Shown: in pieces, positions 17,734 through 26,755 of the stretch
Position numbering within the stretch: position 1 is the first letter of the stretch
How the letters are laid out: the number at the start of each line of letters is the position of its first letter
Source: Enterobacter sp.
GTDB taxonomy: Bacteria > Pseudomonadota > Gammaproteobacteria > Enterobacterales > Enterobacteriaceae
Assembly (NCBI GenBank): GCA_022649305.1
Contig: JALCNW010000051.1
Location: 1 to 32,754, forward strand
DNA length: 32,754 nucleotides
Direction: 5' to 3'
The notes under the pieces: model-generated
Database searches by the model: none
What the model saw: only the letters and a program-made list of their open reading frames with translations
Told to the model about the DNA's origin: nothing
Translations under genes and position numbers: made by a program

Positions 17734-17753
17734 CCCTCTCCCCGTGGAGAGGG
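17734..17753 (+). repeat. Dispersed palindromic repeat, copy 2 (truncated)
   Basis: CCCTCTCC (17734-17741) and GGAGAGGG (17746-17753) form the same hairpin as copies 1 and 3. The GGGGTGAGGGCATC right flank is lost and only GCATCTG remains beside it. It lies between gcd and convergent cueO, 17 bp from the cueO stop. Confidence 0.75.
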
Positions 17754-17770
17754 CATCTGCCCGAAGAAAT

Positions 17771-19330
17771 CTACACTGTAAACCCCAGCATCATCCCCGT
17801 ATCTTCATGCTCCAGCAGATGGCAGTGCGCCATATAGGCAAACTCCTTCGGCGCGTCGTGATCGAACTTCACTAATACCTCGCTGACGCCCCCTTCAACA
17901 CGAACCGTGTCCTTCCAGCCTGTACGATGTACCGCTGGCGCTTTGCCGTTTTCCGACAAAATGCGGAATTGCGTGCCGTGAATATGGAACGGATGCAGCA
18001 TCATGTCGCCTTCTCCGGAAATCACCCAGCGCTCATACTGCCCTTTAGCAGCGGCAAACATCGGTGTGTTCATATCAAAGGCTTTGCCGTTGATGCGGTT
18101 AGCATTGTGGAAATCAAACCCGTGGCCGCCGTGGTTCATGCCCCCCATCTTGCCGTGGTCCATGTTCATATGCCCCGACATCTGCCCGTGATGCATCCCG
18201 GCCATCGCCTGGTCGCCGTATTTATTCATCAGCGCCTGCATGCCCATCATGTCGAGCATGGGGTCCATCGAAAGCTGGAGTTTACGCTGCGTGAGTCCTT
18301 CGAGCGATGGCAGTGCCGGCACCGCAGCCAGCGTATCAGGCAACACGCCTGATGCCGTCACCAGCAGCGGTTGAATGCGCAAAACAGGGTGCGGCTTATC
18401 GAACGGGGCGACGGCCATGCCCATCTGGCTCACCGGCAGCGTCACCACATCAAAAGCTTTGCCGTCGCTGATATCCACCAGCACTTCAAAACGCTCGCCC
18501 ATCAGCATCGGTAACTCATCGACCTTCACCGGCTCCGCGAGCAGGCCGCCGTCGCTTGCCACCACGTACATTGGGCGCTTGTCGCTGGTGGCAAAGTTCA
18601 GCGAGCGGGCGTTACAACCGTTAAGCAAACGTAAACGCAGCCAGCCTTTAGGCGCGGCGTGCTGCGGATAAATCGCCCCGTTGGTCAGCAGCGTGTCGCC
18701 AAACCAGCCCACCGCGGCGCTCATCACGTCCAGTTGATAATCGATCTGCCCGTCGGCCGTAAATTTCTTGTCCTGCACAATAACCGGAACGTCGTCGATG
18801 CCCCACTGTTTTGGCAGACGCAGCAGGCGGCTTTCGTCATCTTCAATCAATACCAGCCCCGCCAGCCCCATCGCCACCTGATGCCCCGTTTTACCGTGCT
18901 GATGCGGGTGGAACCAGCAGGTCGCTGCGCGCTGCTCGGGCGTGAACGTTACCGTACGCTCGCCACCTGGCTTAATGATGCCATGCGGTCCACCATCCAC
19001 TTCTCCAGGCACTTCCAGCCCGTGCCAGTGCAACGTGGTTTCTTCCGTCAGGGTATTGTGGATATTCACCGTGACGGCTTTGCCCTTACGCAACTGAAGC
19101 GCCGGGCCGAGTAAATTGCCGTTATAACCCCAGGTGGTCGCGGTATGGGAGCCAAAACTCGTTTTACCGGCCTGCACGACGAGCTGAATGCGGCTGCGGG
19201 CATCTGCGGTAAGCAGTTCGGGGATCGGAAGCGCTGGTCTGTCGGCGGCAAAAGCGGCGCGACTCCACAGCGGTAATGCGCTGGCAGCCCCCAGTACGGC
19301 TGAATATTTCAAAAAATCACGACGTTGCAT
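17771..19330 (-). CDS. cueO: Multicopper oxidase CueO (periplasmic cuprous oxidase)
   Basis: A 519-residue three-cupredoxin oxidase that oxidises Cu(I), and siderophores or phenols, to protect the periplasm from copper. The Tat signal is MQRRDFLKY with the RRDFLK twin-arginine box. Copper motifs in order: [19 protein letters not shown] and [13 protein letters not shown] Met/His-rich loop ([14 protein letters not shown] followed by [17 protein letters not shown]) at about residues 352-400 is the substrate-copper region seen in E. coli CueO. I chose the ATG at 19330 rather than 19336 because AAAAAAGGA is then 6 nt upstream; the other choice has no spacing. It is controlled by the CueR-like promoter just upstream. 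Confidence 0.97.
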   Translation of the reverse strand: MQRRDFLKYSAVLGAASALPLWSRAAFAADRPALPIPELLTADARSRIQLVVQAGKTSFGSHTATTWGYNGNLLGPALQLRKGKAVTVNIHNTLTEETTLHWHGLEVPGEVDGGPHGIIKPGGERTVTFTPEQRAATCWFHPHQHGKTGHQVAMGLAGLVLIEDDESRLLRLPKQWGIDDVPVIVQDKKFTADGQIDYQLDVMSAAVGWFGDTLLTNGAIYPQHAAPKGWLRLRLLNGCNARSLNFATSDKRPMYVVASDGGLLAEPVKVDELPMLMGERFEVLVDISDGKAFDVVTLPVSQMGMAVAPFDKPHPVLRIQPLLVTASGVLPDTLAAVPALPSLEGLTQRKLQLSMDPMLDMMGMQALMNKYGDQAMAGMHHGQMSGHMNMDHGKMGGMNHGGHGFDFHNANRINGKAFDMNTPMFAAAKGQYERWVISGEGDMMLHPFHIHGTQFRILSENGKAPAVHRTGWKDTVRVEGGVSEVLVKFDHDAPKEFAYMAHCHLLEHEDTGMMLGFTV

Positions 19331-19363
19331 GTTCATTCCTTTTTTCGTGCAGGCGATATTTTG

Positions 19364-19394
19364 AGCTTAAACCCTCCCCTAACCGGAAGGTCAA
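19364..19394 (-). promoter_or_regulatory. CueR-type (MerR family) copper-responsive promoter of cueO
   Basis: On the minus strand, -35 TTGACC (19394-19389) and -10 TAAGCT (19369-19364) are 19 bp apart, the abnormal spacing used by MerR activators. Between them lies the imperfect dyad CCTTCC (19390-19385) / GGAGGG (19377-19372). The E. coli cueO and copA promoters have the same layout. Confidence 0.82.
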
Positions 19395-19474
19395 GTAAAG
19401 CGGTAATAATAAAGGTCGTCGCCCTGGCACCAAGTATGCTAACGTTTATTTTCCGTGATGCCGTGGTAGAAGCA

Positions 19475-19822
19475 ATGAAGACGTTTTTCAGGACAATGTT
19501 ACTCACAAGCCTGATGGCTATGAGTGCGAACAGTTATGCGCTAAGTGAAAACGAAGCGGAAGATATGGCCGATTTAACGGCGGTTTTTGTATTCCTGAAA
19601 AATGATTGTGGTTACCAGAATTTACCCAACGGGCAGATTCGTCGCGCACTGGTCTTTTTTGCTCAGCAAAACCAATGGGATCTCAGCAACTACGACAGCT
19701 TTGACATGAAGGCGCTCGGTGAAGACAGCTACCGCGATTTAAGCGGCATTGGCATCCCTGTCGCGAAAAAATGCAAAGCGCTGGCCCGCGATTCTCTGAG
19801 CCTGCTCGCCTACGTAAAGTAA
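19475..19822 (+). CDS. yacC: Exported PulS/OutS-family (pilotin-like) protein YacC
   Basis: A 115-residue protein very close to E. coli YacC. It starts with a signal peptide (MKTFFRTMLLTSLMAMSANSYA, cleaved before LSENEAED), with no lipobox, so it should be a soluble periplasmic protein. The mature part has two cysteines (DCGYQ and KKCKA) likely to form a disulfide, as in PulS/OutS pilotins that carry type II secretins to the outer membrane. No secretin is encoded nearby and its function is unknown. The ATG at 19475 aligns with E. coli; an upstream in-frame extension overlaps the cueO promoter and is not used. It is followed by a 116-bp gap to speE. Confidence 0.92.
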   Translation: MKTFFRTMLLTSLMAMSANSYALSENEAEDMADLTAVFVFLKNDCGYQNLPNGQIRRALVFFAQQNQWDLSNYDSFDMKALGEDSYRDLSGIGIPVAKKCKALARDSLSLLAYVK

Positions 19823-19878
19823 CCTTCCCGACGCCTCCTTGTTGAAACGATGGCCGTGCACGCATGGCCGTTGTTGGC

Positions 19879-19884
19879 TATGAT
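19879..19884 (+). promoter_or_regulatory. Possible -10 element for the speED operon
   Basis: TATGAT lies 55 bp before the speE ATG in the yacC-speE gap. No good -35 is found at 16-18 bp (TGGCCG or GTGCAC). An 8-bp direct repeat ATGGCCGT occurs just upstream (19850-19857 and 19864-19871). Weak call. Confidence 0.3.
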
Positions 19885-19938
19885 GTTGCGCCTGTTTTGC
19901 ATGGGTGTAACAGATGTTAACGAAGGAGAGTTCAGCCG

Positions 19939-20802
19939 ATGACAGATAACACAGTGTGGCATGAAACGCTGCATGACCAGTTTGGTCAGTACTTTGCCGT
20001 AGATAACGTGCTTTATCACCAGAAAACCGATCATCAGGATTTGATCATTTTCGAGAACGCCGCTTTTGGCCGCGTGATGGCGCTGGATGGCGTGGTACAA
20101 ACCACTGAACGCGATGAGTTTATCTATCACGAAATGATGACTCACGTGCCGTTAATGGCGCATGGACACGCAAAACATGTGCTGATTATCGGCGGTGGGG
20201 ACGGCGCAATGCTGCGCGAGGTCTCCCGCCATAAATCCATCGAAACCATCACTATGGTGGAGATCGATGCAGGCGTAGTCTCTTTCTGCCGTCAATATCT
20301 GCCTAACCATAATGCCGGGAGCTACGACGATCCGCGCTTCACGTTGGTCATCGACGACGGCGTCAATTTTGTCAATCAAACCCACCAAACCTTCGATGTG
20401 ATCATCTCTGACTGCACGGACCCTATCGGCCCGGGCGCAACGCTGTTTACGTCATCCTTCTACGAAGGCTGTAAACGTTGCCTGAACCCTGGCGGGATAT
20501 TCGTTGCCCAGAACGGTGTCTGTTTTTTACAGCAAGACGAAGCTATCGATAGCCATCGCAAACTGAGCCACTACTTTGGCGATGTCAGTTTCTATCAGGC
20601 CGCCATTCCGACCTACTACGGCGGGATCATGACCTTTGCCTGGGCGACGGATAACGAGGCGTTACGCAGTCTCTCCACCGAGATTATTGCCGCACGTTTT
20701 CATCATCTCGGCCTGAAATGTCGCTACTACAATCCAGCCGTCCACACGGCAGCCTTTGCCTTGCCACAATATTTGCAAGACGCACTGTCCTTAAGGGGGT
20801 GA
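19939..20802 (+). CDS. speE: Spermidine synthase (polyamine aminopropyltransferase)
   Basis: A 287-residue enzyme transferring the aminopropyl group of decarboxylated S-adenosylmethionine to putrescine. The nucleotide-binding motif [15 protein letters not shown] is at about residues 80-95. Then come the DDGVNFV and catalytic [11 protein letters not shown] segments, and the [14 protein letters not shown] motif near the C terminus. Length is one residue short of E. coli. AAGGAGAG precedes the ATG at 19939. speD follows 6 bp after the stop; its product supplies the decarboxylated SAM, so the two-gene operon encodes the whole spermidine branch after putrescine. Confidence 0.98.
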   Translation: MTDNTVWHETLHDQFGQYFAVDNVLYHQKTDHQDLIIFENAAFGRVMALDGVVQTTERDEFIYHEMMTHVPLMAHGHAKHVLIIGGGDGAMLREVSRHKSIETITMVEIDAGVVSFCRQYLPNHNAGSYDDPRFTLVIDDGVNFVNQTHQTFDVIISDCTDPIGPGATLFTSSFYEGCKRCLNPGGIFVAQNGVCFLQQDEAIDSHRKLSHYFGDVSFYQAAIPTYYGGIMTFAWATDNEALRSLSTEIIAARFHHLGLKCRYYNPAVHTAAFALPQYLQDALSLRG

Positions 20803-20808
20803 GCTAAA

Positions 20809-21603
20809 TTGAAAAAGCTGAAACTACATGGCTTTAACAACCTGACCAAAAGCCTGAGTTTTTGTATTTACGATATCTGCTACGTGAAAACAACGGAAGA
20901 ACGCGATGGTTATATCGCCTATATCGATGAACTCTATAACGCCAACCGGTTGACCGAAATCCTCTCAGAAACCTGTTCCATTATCGGTGCCAATATCCTG
21001 AACGTGGCGCGTCAGGATTACGAACCGCAAGGCGCAAGCGTGACCATCCTCGTGAGCGAGGAACCGGTTGATCCGCACCTCATCGACCCGACTGAACACC
21101 CAGGCCCCCTGCCCGAAGCGGTAGTCGCCCATCTCGACAAAAGCCACATCTGCGTGCATACCTACCCGGAGAGCCATCCGGAAGCCGGGCTGTGTACCTT
21201 CCGCGCCGATATCGAAGTGTCGACCTGTGGCGTGATTTCCCCGCTTAATGCGCTGAATTATTTAATCCACCAGCTTGAATCCGATATCGTGACGATTGAT
21301 TATCGCGTGCGCGGCTTTACCCGCGATATCAACGGCATGAAGCATTTTATCGATCATGAGATCAACTCGATTCAGAACTTTATGTCCGACGATATGAAGG
21401 GGCTGTACGACATGATGGATGTGAACGTGTACCAGGAAAATATCTTCCATACCAAGATGCTGCTTAAGGAGTTCGACCTTAAACACTACATGTTCCATAC
21501 CCAACCGGAAGATTTAAGCGAAGAAGAGCGCAAGGTCATTACCGACCTGCTCTGGAAAGAGATGCGCGAAATCTACTACGGCCGCAATATTCCGGCCGTG
21601 TAA
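20809..21603 (+). CDS. speD: S-adenosylmethionine decarboxylase proenzyme, TTG start
   Basis: A 264-residue pyruvoyl enzyme giving decarboxylated SAM for SpeE. As in E. coli, self-cleavage is expected between K111 and S112 in [14 protein letters not shown], the serine becoming the pyruvoyl group. The start is TTG at 20809 ([18 protein letters not shown]); AAGGGGGTGA overlapping the speE stop is the ribosome site, so translation is coupled. E. coli speD also starts with TTG. A 5-7 bp hairpin (GGAGC 21613-21617 with GCTCC 21624-21628) without a T-tract sits between this gene and convergent yacL, and could be a weak terminator for both. Confidence 0.98.
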   Translation: MKKLKLHGFNNLTKSLSFCIYDICYVKTTEERDGYIAYIDELYNANRLTEILSETCSIIGANILNVARQDYEPQGASVTILVSEEPVDPHLIDPTEHPGPLPEAVVAHLDKSHICVHTYPESHPEAGLCTFRADIEVSTCGVISPLNALNYLIHQLESDIVTIDYRVRGFTRDINGMKHFIDHEINSIQNFMSDDMKGLYDMMDVNVYQENIFHTKMLLKEFDLKHYMFHTQPEDLSEEERKVITDLLWKEMREIYYGRNIPAV

Positions 21604-21634
21604 ACCACGCCTGGAGCAAGGACGCTCCGGTGAA

Positions 21635-21997
21635 TCACTTCTGATGCATAAACTTGCGGTAGGCCGCTACCACCTGCAAAAAGTCCTCAACGCCGCATAG
21701 CGAGAAGCTCTCTTCGTCGTAATAGCTCATGCCCTCTTCCATTTCATCACCCGAGATTTCAAGCTGGTTAGCGCGAACCATCACCTCTTCGCCATCCATC
21801 CACAGCGTATATTCGTGACCAACGCGTTGCCACGAGCGCTCACTGCCTTTCACCGAACGCGCCGCCTGTTCCACTTCGTCCAACAGGGCGAGATTCTCTT
21901 TCACCTCTTCGTTAAACCAGTGTCCTACCACTTCGTGGCCCATTGACATACGCACTTTCACCACACCAGTGATGTCGCGCAGAAATTCGTAATCCAT
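21635..21997 (-). CDS. yacL: UPF0231 family protein YacL
   Basis: A 120-residue acidic, soluble protein of unknown function, same length as E. coli YacL and nearly identical ([71 protein letters not shown]). No signal peptide, membrane helix or known catalytic motif is seen. GAGGAAAA precedes the ATG. It lies 191 bp downstream of acnB on the same strand but is separated by the acnB terminator and a palindromic repeat, so it needs its own promoter. GATAAT on the minus strand at 22033-22028 is a possible -10; the -35 region is T-rich without a clear match. Confidence 0.95.
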   Translation of the reverse strand: MDYEFLRDITGVVKVRMSMGHEVVGHWFNEEVKENLALLDEVEQAARSVKGSERSWQRVGHEYTLWMDGEEVMVRANQLEISGDEMEEGMSYYDEESFSLCGVEDFLQVVAAYRKFMHQK

Positions 21998-22110
21998 TGT
22001 GTTTTCCTCTGCAAAGCCATTAGGGTAATTATCGCAGCAGAGAGGGAGAAAAAAAGCGGAACGCGTGGGAGGAATGAAAATAAAAAGGGGAGAGCAAGAC
22101 TCTGCGGTCT

Positions 22111-22146
22111 GATGCCCTCACCCCAGCCCTCTCCCACGGGAGAGGG
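22111..22146 (-). repeat. Dispersed palindromic repeat, copy 3 (full length, inverse orientation)
   Basis: CCCTCTCCC (22127-22135) and GGGAGAGGG (22138-22146) form a 9-bp stem with a 2-nt loop. The left flank GATGCCCTCACCCCAG is the reverse complement of the right flank of copy 1 with one base changed. The unit lies between the acnB terminator and yacL. Confidence 0.85.
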
Positions 22147-22157
22147 TGAAAACACTC

Positions 22158-22183
22158 AAAACCGTCTCTGTGGAGACGGTTTT
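22158..22183 (-). terminator. Intrinsic terminator of acnB
   Basis: AAAACCGTCTC (22158-22168) pairs with GAGACGGTTTT (22173-22183) around TGTG, 5 bp beyond the acnB stop. The U-run is part of the stem in both directions. Confidence 0.85.
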
Positions 22184-22188
22184 GCTGT

Positions 22189-24786
22189 TTATACTGCCGT
22201 CTGGAAAATTACCCCGTCGGCTTTCTCGGTGTACTGAGACAGCTTATCGAAGTTCAGATAACGGTAAGTATCAACCGCCGTCTTTTCCACCTGCGCGACA
22301 AAGGTCTGATATTCGCCTGGCGTTGGCAGCTTACCAATCAACGCTGCAACCGCCGCCAGCTCCGCAGAGGCCAGGAAGACGTTAGCACCGGTCCCTAAAC
22401 GGTTCGGGAAGTTACGGGTCGAAGTGGAGACCACCGTCGCACCGTCAGCCACACGCGCCTGGTTGCCCATACACAGGGAACAGCCAGGGATTTCAATACG
22501 CGCACCGCTCTTACCAAACACGCTGTAGTAACCTTCTTCGGTCAGCTGCGCCGCGTCCATACGGGTTGGCGGAGCCACCCACAGACGGGTTGGGAGTTGG
22601 CCTTTGTGCGTATCCAGCAGTTTACCTGCCGCACGGAAGTGACCGATGTTGGTCATGCAGGAACCGATGAACACTTCGTCGATCTTCTCACCCTGCACCT
22701 CAGAGAGCGGACGCGCATCGTCAGGATCGTTTGGAGCACACAGGATTGGCTCTTTGATATCCGCCAGATCGATGTCGATGACTGCCGCATATTCAGCGTC
22801 AGCATCGGCTTCGAGCAGTTGCGGATCCGCCAGCCATTTTTCCATGCCCTGAACGCGACGTTCCAGCGTACGACGGTCGCCGTAACCTTCAGCAATCATC
22901 CACTTCAGCAGTACGATGTTGGAGCTCAGATACTCAACGATCGGTTCCTGGTTCAGCTTAATGGTACAGCCCGCAGCAGAACGCTCAGCGGAGGCATCGG
23001 TCAGTTCAAACGCTTGCTCAACCTTCAGATCCGGCAGGCCTTCGATTTCCAGGATGCGACCAGAGAAGATGTTGATCTTGCCTTTTTTCTCAACGGTCAG
23101 CAGGCCCTGCTTGATCGCGTACAGTGGGATCGCATGCACTAAATCGCGCAGCGTAATGCCCGGCTGCATTTTACCTTTGAAGCGCACCAGAACGGATTCC
23201 GGCATATCCAGCGGCATCACGCCCGTAGCTGCGGCAAACGCCACCAGACCAGAGCCCGCAGGGAAGGAGATCCCAATCGGGAAACGGGTGTGGGAGTCAC
23301 CGCCGGTGCCAACGGTATCTGGCAGCAGCATGCGGTTCAGCCAGGAGTGGATGACGCCATCACCTGGACGCAAAGACACACCACCACGGTTCATGATGAA
23401 GTCTGGCAGCGTATGGTGCGTGGTAACGTCAACCGGCTTTGGATAGGCTGCGGTGTGGCAGAAGGACTGCATCACCAGATCAGAAGAGAAGCCCAGGCAT
23501 GCCAGGTCTTTCAGTTCATCACGAGTCATTGGACCGGTGGTGTCCTGAGAACCGACGGAGGTCATCTTCGGCTCGCAGTACGCGCCTGGACGAACGCCGG
23601 TCACGCCGCATGCACGACCGACCATTTTTTGTGCCAGAGAGTAGCCACGGTCGCTTTCCGCCACGTCTTTCGCCTGACGGAAAACATCGCTATGTGGCAG
23701 ACCCAGCGCTTCGCGCGCTTTGGTGGTCAAGCCACGACCGATGATCAACGGAATACGGCCACCGGCGCGCACTTCGTCCACCAGGACGTCGGTTTTCAGC
23801 TCAAAGTTGGCCAGCAGTTCGCCCGTTTCGTGGTTGCGCACTTCGCCTTTGAACGGGTAAACGTCAATCACATCGCCCATGTTCAGCTTGTTGACGTCAA
23901 CTTCGATTGGCAGCGCGCCCGCATCTTCCATGGTGTTGAAGAAGATAGGTGCGATTTTGCCGCCGAGGCAGAGACCGCCACCGCGCTTGTTCGGTACATG
24001 AGGGATATCATCACCCATGAACCACAGCACGGAGTTGGTGGCAGATTTACGCGAGGAACCGGTACCGACAACGTCACCGACGTAAGCCAGCGGGAAGCCT
24101 TTTTTGGCCAGTTCTTCAATTTGCTTGATCGGACCGACTGCGCCAGGCTCATCAGGAATGATGCCTTCGCGGGCGTTTTTGAGCATCGCCAGCGCGTGCA
24201 GTGGGATATCCGGGCGAGACCAGGCATCCGGGGCCGGAGACAGATCATCAGTGTTCGTTTCACCCGTCACTTTAAACACGGTGACGGTCATTTTCTCTGC
24301 CAGAGCCGGACGATTCAGGAACCATTCGGCATCAGCCCAGGATTGCATCACCTGTTTTGCATAGGTGTTGCCCGCTTTTGCTTTTTCTTCCACATCGTAG
24401 AAGTTATCAAACATCAGCAGAGTTTGAGACAGCGCTTTGGCAGCAATCGGTGCCAACACGTCGCTCTCCAGCGCATCAATCAGCGGATGAATGTTATAGC
24501 CGCCCTGCATGGTGCCGAGCAGTTCAATTGCTTTTTCAGGAGTAACCAGTGGGGAGGTTGCTTCGCCTTTAGTAATGGCAGCAAGGAATCCGGCCTTAAC
24601 ATACGCGGCTTCATCTACGCCCGGCGGAACACGATTGATCAAAAGATCTAAAAGGAATGCTTCTTCGCCAGCAGGCGGATTCTTCAGCAGCTCGACGAGC
24701 GCGGCCATTTGGGTTGCATCTAAAGGTTTCGGTACAATTCCCTCGGCGGCACGTTCTGCTACGTGCTTACGGTATTCTTCTAGCAC
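22189..24786 (-). CDS. acnB: Aconitate hydratase B (bifunctional aconitase / 2-methylisocitrate dehydratase), GTG start
   Basis: An 865-residue TCA-cycle enzyme interconverting citrate and isocitrate; AcnB also dehydrates 2-methylcitrate-pathway intermediates and, without its cluster, binds mRNA. N-terminal HEAT-like domain (about 1-160), swivel domain (about 165-375 with [17 protein letters not shown]), then the catalytic core. The 4Fe-4S cysteines are in GSCMTN and CSLCMGNQ near 709-775. I chose the GTG at 24786: AGGAG is 7 nt upstream and the protein becomes [16 protein letters not shown] at the E. coli length. An in-frame ATG at 24813 adds nine residues that include the ribosome site itself. 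It has its own promoter and terminator. Confidence 0.97.
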   Translation of the reverse strand: MLEEYRKHVAERAAEGIVPKPLDATQMAALVELLKNPPAGEEAFLLDLLINRVPPGVDEAAYVKAGFLAAITKGEATSPLVTPEKAIELLGTMQGGYNIHPLIDALESDVLAPIAAKALSQTLLMFDNFYDVEEKAKAGNTYAKQVMQSWADAEWFLNRPALAEKMTVTVFKVTGETNTDDLSPAPDAWSRPDIPLHALAMLKNAREGIIPDEPGAVGPIKQIEELAKKGFPLAYVGDVVGTGSSRKSATNSVLWFMGDDIPHVPNKRGGGLCLGGKIAPIFFNTMEDAGALPIEVDVNKLNMGDVIDVYPFKGEVRNHETGELLANFELKTDVLVDEVRAGGRIPLIIGRGLTTKAREALGLPHSDVFRQAKDVAESDRGYSLAQKMVGRACGVTGVRPGAYCEPKMTSVGSQDTTGPMTRDELKDLACLGFSSDLVMQSFCHTAAYPKPVDVTTHHTLPDFIMNRGGVSLRPGDGVIHSWLNRMLLPDTVGTGGDSHTRFPIGISFPAGSGLVAFAAATGVMPLDMPESVLVRFKGKMQPGITLRDLVHAIPLYAIKQGLLTVEKKGKINIFSGRILEIEGLPDLKVEQAFELTDASAERSAAGCTIKLNQEPIVEYLSSNIVLLKWMIAEGYGDRRTLERRVQGMEKWLADPQLLEADADAEYAAVIDIDLADIKEPILCAPNDPDDARPLSEVQGEKIDEVFIGSCMTNIGHFRAAGKLLDTHKGQLPTRLWVAPPTRMDAAQLTEEGYYSVFGKSGARIEIPGCSLCMGNQARVADGATVVSTSTRNFPNRLGTGANVFLASAELAAVAALIGKLPTPGEYQTFVAQVEKTAVDTYRYLNFDKLSQYTEKADGVIFQTAV

Positions 24787-25181
24787 GACGGTTCTCCTCG
24801 CTCTCATTATCATAATGCGGCCGGCGTTCTCTTCACGCTCCTGTGAGACAGCAGTTTGTAGGGTAAATGCCCGGTACCGCGTCGGGCAGCATAGCAGGAT
24901 TTCTGCACAGTGTTAATCCGTTTACAAAAAAGCAACATTGAATAATTTGCTGAATCGTTAAGAATGGTGTAGCGAGAAATGAGCGACGAGCACAACAAAA
25001 CCACCTTCTGAATATCCCAGCGACTTTTCCGCCATCGGATATAATTTGTGTCATAAATGCTCACACTCTTTATCCGGACACCTCCGGCTTTTCCCAACAT
25101 TAGTCAAAACGTGAAAACACGGGTGAATATACTCGCGGCATCAGGAACATCCTTCGACACTGCTTACGCTGGAGTCACACT
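24787..25181. other. Divergent acnB-yacH intergenic region
   Basis: This 395-bp gap holds the acnB leader (about 95 nt) and promoter, and the yacH promoter region. The open frames across it lack ribosome sites and homology to anything I know. TATACT (25128-25133) is a possible yacH -10 without a good -35. CCGGA/TCCGG (25074-25087) forms a short hairpin followed by CTTTT. The middle part (about 24930-25060) is AT-rich and otherwise unassigned. Confidence 0.6.
24888..24916 (-). promoter_or_regulatory. acnB promoter
   Basis: On the minus strand TTAACA (24916-24911) and TATGCT (24893-24888) are 17 bp apart, with TGC directly before the -10 (extended -10). Transcription should start near 24881, giving a leader of about 95 nt ahead of the GTG start codon. 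Confidence 0.7.
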
Positions 25182-26744
25182 ATGAAGTTGCCTTTTAAGC
25201 CACATCTGCTGGTCCTTTTATGCAGTGCCGGGATGTTCGCCGCCTCCGGAGCGATGTTTGTGATGAGCCGCGCCACGGACACGCCTGCGGCTCCGGTGGT
25301 ACCCGTGCCTGCGACACAGCAACCTGCCGCGCCCACTCTCCCGCCTGCACCCGTCGTTGCGCCAACCTACAGCGCCGCACAACTCGATCAGTGGACGGCT
25401 CCTGTCGCCCTCTACCCTGATGCGCTGCTGTCACAAATATTGATGGCATCCACCTATCCCTCGAACGTGATTCAGGCGGCGCAATGGTCGAAGGATAACC
25501 CCAAAATGCAGGGCGACGCTGCTATCCAGGCCGTTGCCAGCCAGCCATGGGACCCCAGCGTAAAATCACTGGTCGCGTTTCCACAACTGACGTCGTTGAT
25601 GGGTGAAAATCCGCAGTGGATACAGAACCTTGGCGATGCGTTTCTCGCACAACCGAAGGATGTGATGGATTCCGTGCAGCGCCTGCGCTTGCTTGCACAG
25701 CAAACGGGAGCGTTACAATCTACGCCCCAACAAACGGTGACAACCGAGAAGAAAGCCGAGCCGGCCCCTACGCCCGCAAAAAGTAGCGCCTCAAGCTCAA
25801 CCACCACCACGACAACCACAAGCCCTACGGTAATTAAGATCGAATCTGCCGATCCGCAGGTGGTGTATGTTCCCACCTATAATCCAAATACCGTGTACGG
25901 CACCTGGCCAAATACCGCCTATCCGCCCACCTACTTACCACCATCGCCAGGCGAGCAATTTACCGATAGCCTGGTGAAAGGCCTGGGGTTTAGTCTCGGT
26001 GTGGCGACAACTTACGCCATATTCAGCAATATTGACTGGGATGACGATGATGACTGGGATCATCATCATAACGACGACTATCACGGCGGCTATAATCGCA
26101 ACGGCGATAACAACATCAATATTAACGTTGATAACTTTAATAAAATCAGTGGTGAGCACCTGACCGATGCAAATCGTAATTGGCAGCATAACCCAGCCTA
26201 TCGCGAAGGCGTGCCCTACCCGACTACCCAGCTCAACAACCGCTTCCACTCAACCAACTCGGCGACGGGTCTGAGCGCGACGCAAAATAAACCTGTCAAT
26301 CGCGATAGCCAGCGCCAGGCCGCGCTCGCGCAGGTTCAACAGTCCACCGGCAAATCGCTGTCTCAAACGCAGCGGCCTGCAACGAAAGATGCGCAGCGTC
26401 AGGCGGCGAACCAACAGCTTAAGCAGATTTCCCAGCGCAATAACTACCGTGGCTACGACAACAGCAAACCGCAAGCCACACAGCGCGCCAGTAACAAACA
26501 ACAGCATCAAAATCGCCAAACGACGGCGCAACGCCAGGAGAGACGCTCGTCGCAACCCGCTCAGCAGCGGAATTCGCAACCTCGCGCTAATGCCTTAAGC
26601 GGTAACGACAGCCGTTCCGCCAACTGGCAGGCACAACAGCAGCGCGGCGCGCAGAGTCGGCAGCAAACCTCTCGCACGCAACACCAGCCGCCGCGACAAA
26701 CGTCTGCGGGCCGTAATGAACACCGCGAATTCCGTCACCGCTAA
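25182..26744 (+). CDS. yacH: DUF3300 family exported protein, YacH-like
   Basis: A 520-residue protein of unknown function, occupying the position of E. coli yacH but about 100 residues shorter. It has an N-terminal signal or anchor helix (about residues 8-28), a Pro/Ala linker (33-62), and the DUF3300 core (about 65-265: QLDQWTAPVALYPDALLSQILMAS, ending VVYVPTYNPNTVYG). The core contains a Ser/Thr run near 200-215. Next are a short hydrophobic stretch (LGFSLGVATTYAIF), an Asp/His-rich cluster from residue 285 (DWDDDDDWDHHHNDDYHGG), an Asn-rich segment (NNININVDNF) and a Gln/Arg/Ser-rich disordered tail (about 370-520). GGAG lies 7 nt before the ATG. The DUF2950 gene follows after 11 bp. Confidence 0.9.
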   Translation: MKLPFKPHLLVLLCSAGMFAASGAMFVMSRATDTPAAPVVPVPATQQPAAPTLPPAPVVAPTYSAAQLDQWTAPVALYPDALLSQILMASTYPSNVIQAAQWSKDNPKMQGDAAIQAVASQPWDPSVKSLVAFPQLTSLMGENPQWIQNLGDAFLAQPKDVMDSVQRLRLLAQQTGALQSTPQQTVTTEKKAEPAPTPAKSSASSSTTTTTTTSPTVIKIESADPQVVYVPTYNPNTVYGTWPNTAYPPTYLPPSPGEQFTDSLVKGLGFSLGVATTYAIFSNIDWDDDDDWDHHHNDDYHGGYNRNGDNNININVDNFNKISGEHLTDANRNWQHNPAYREGVPYPTTQLNNRFHSTNSATGLSATQNKPVNRDSQRQAALAQVQQSTGKSLSQTQRPATKDAQRQAANQQLKQISQRNNYRGYDNSKPQATQRASNKQQHQNRQTTAQRQERRSSQPAQQRNSQPRANALSGNDSRSANWQAQQQRGAQSRQQTSRTQHQPPRQTSAGRNEHREFRHR

Positions 26745-26755
26745 GGAAGAACGAT

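Noticed and set aside
23290..24651. Long plus-strand open frame opposite acnB (about 450 codons)
   Set aside because: It is antisense to a highly conserved enzyme, rich in His/Arg/Gln as expected from the complement of biased codons, with no ribosome site or recognisable domain.
25047..25065. TGTG...TCACA pair resembling a CRP site between acnB and yacH
   Set aside because: The two halves are too far apart: the dyad is 19 bp instead of the required 16-bp core.
24810..25100. Possible 96-residue minus-strand gene upstream of acnB
   Set aside because: It spans the acnB promoter and leader, has no ribosome site or similarity I recognise, and overlaps the strong TTAACA/TATGCT promoter.
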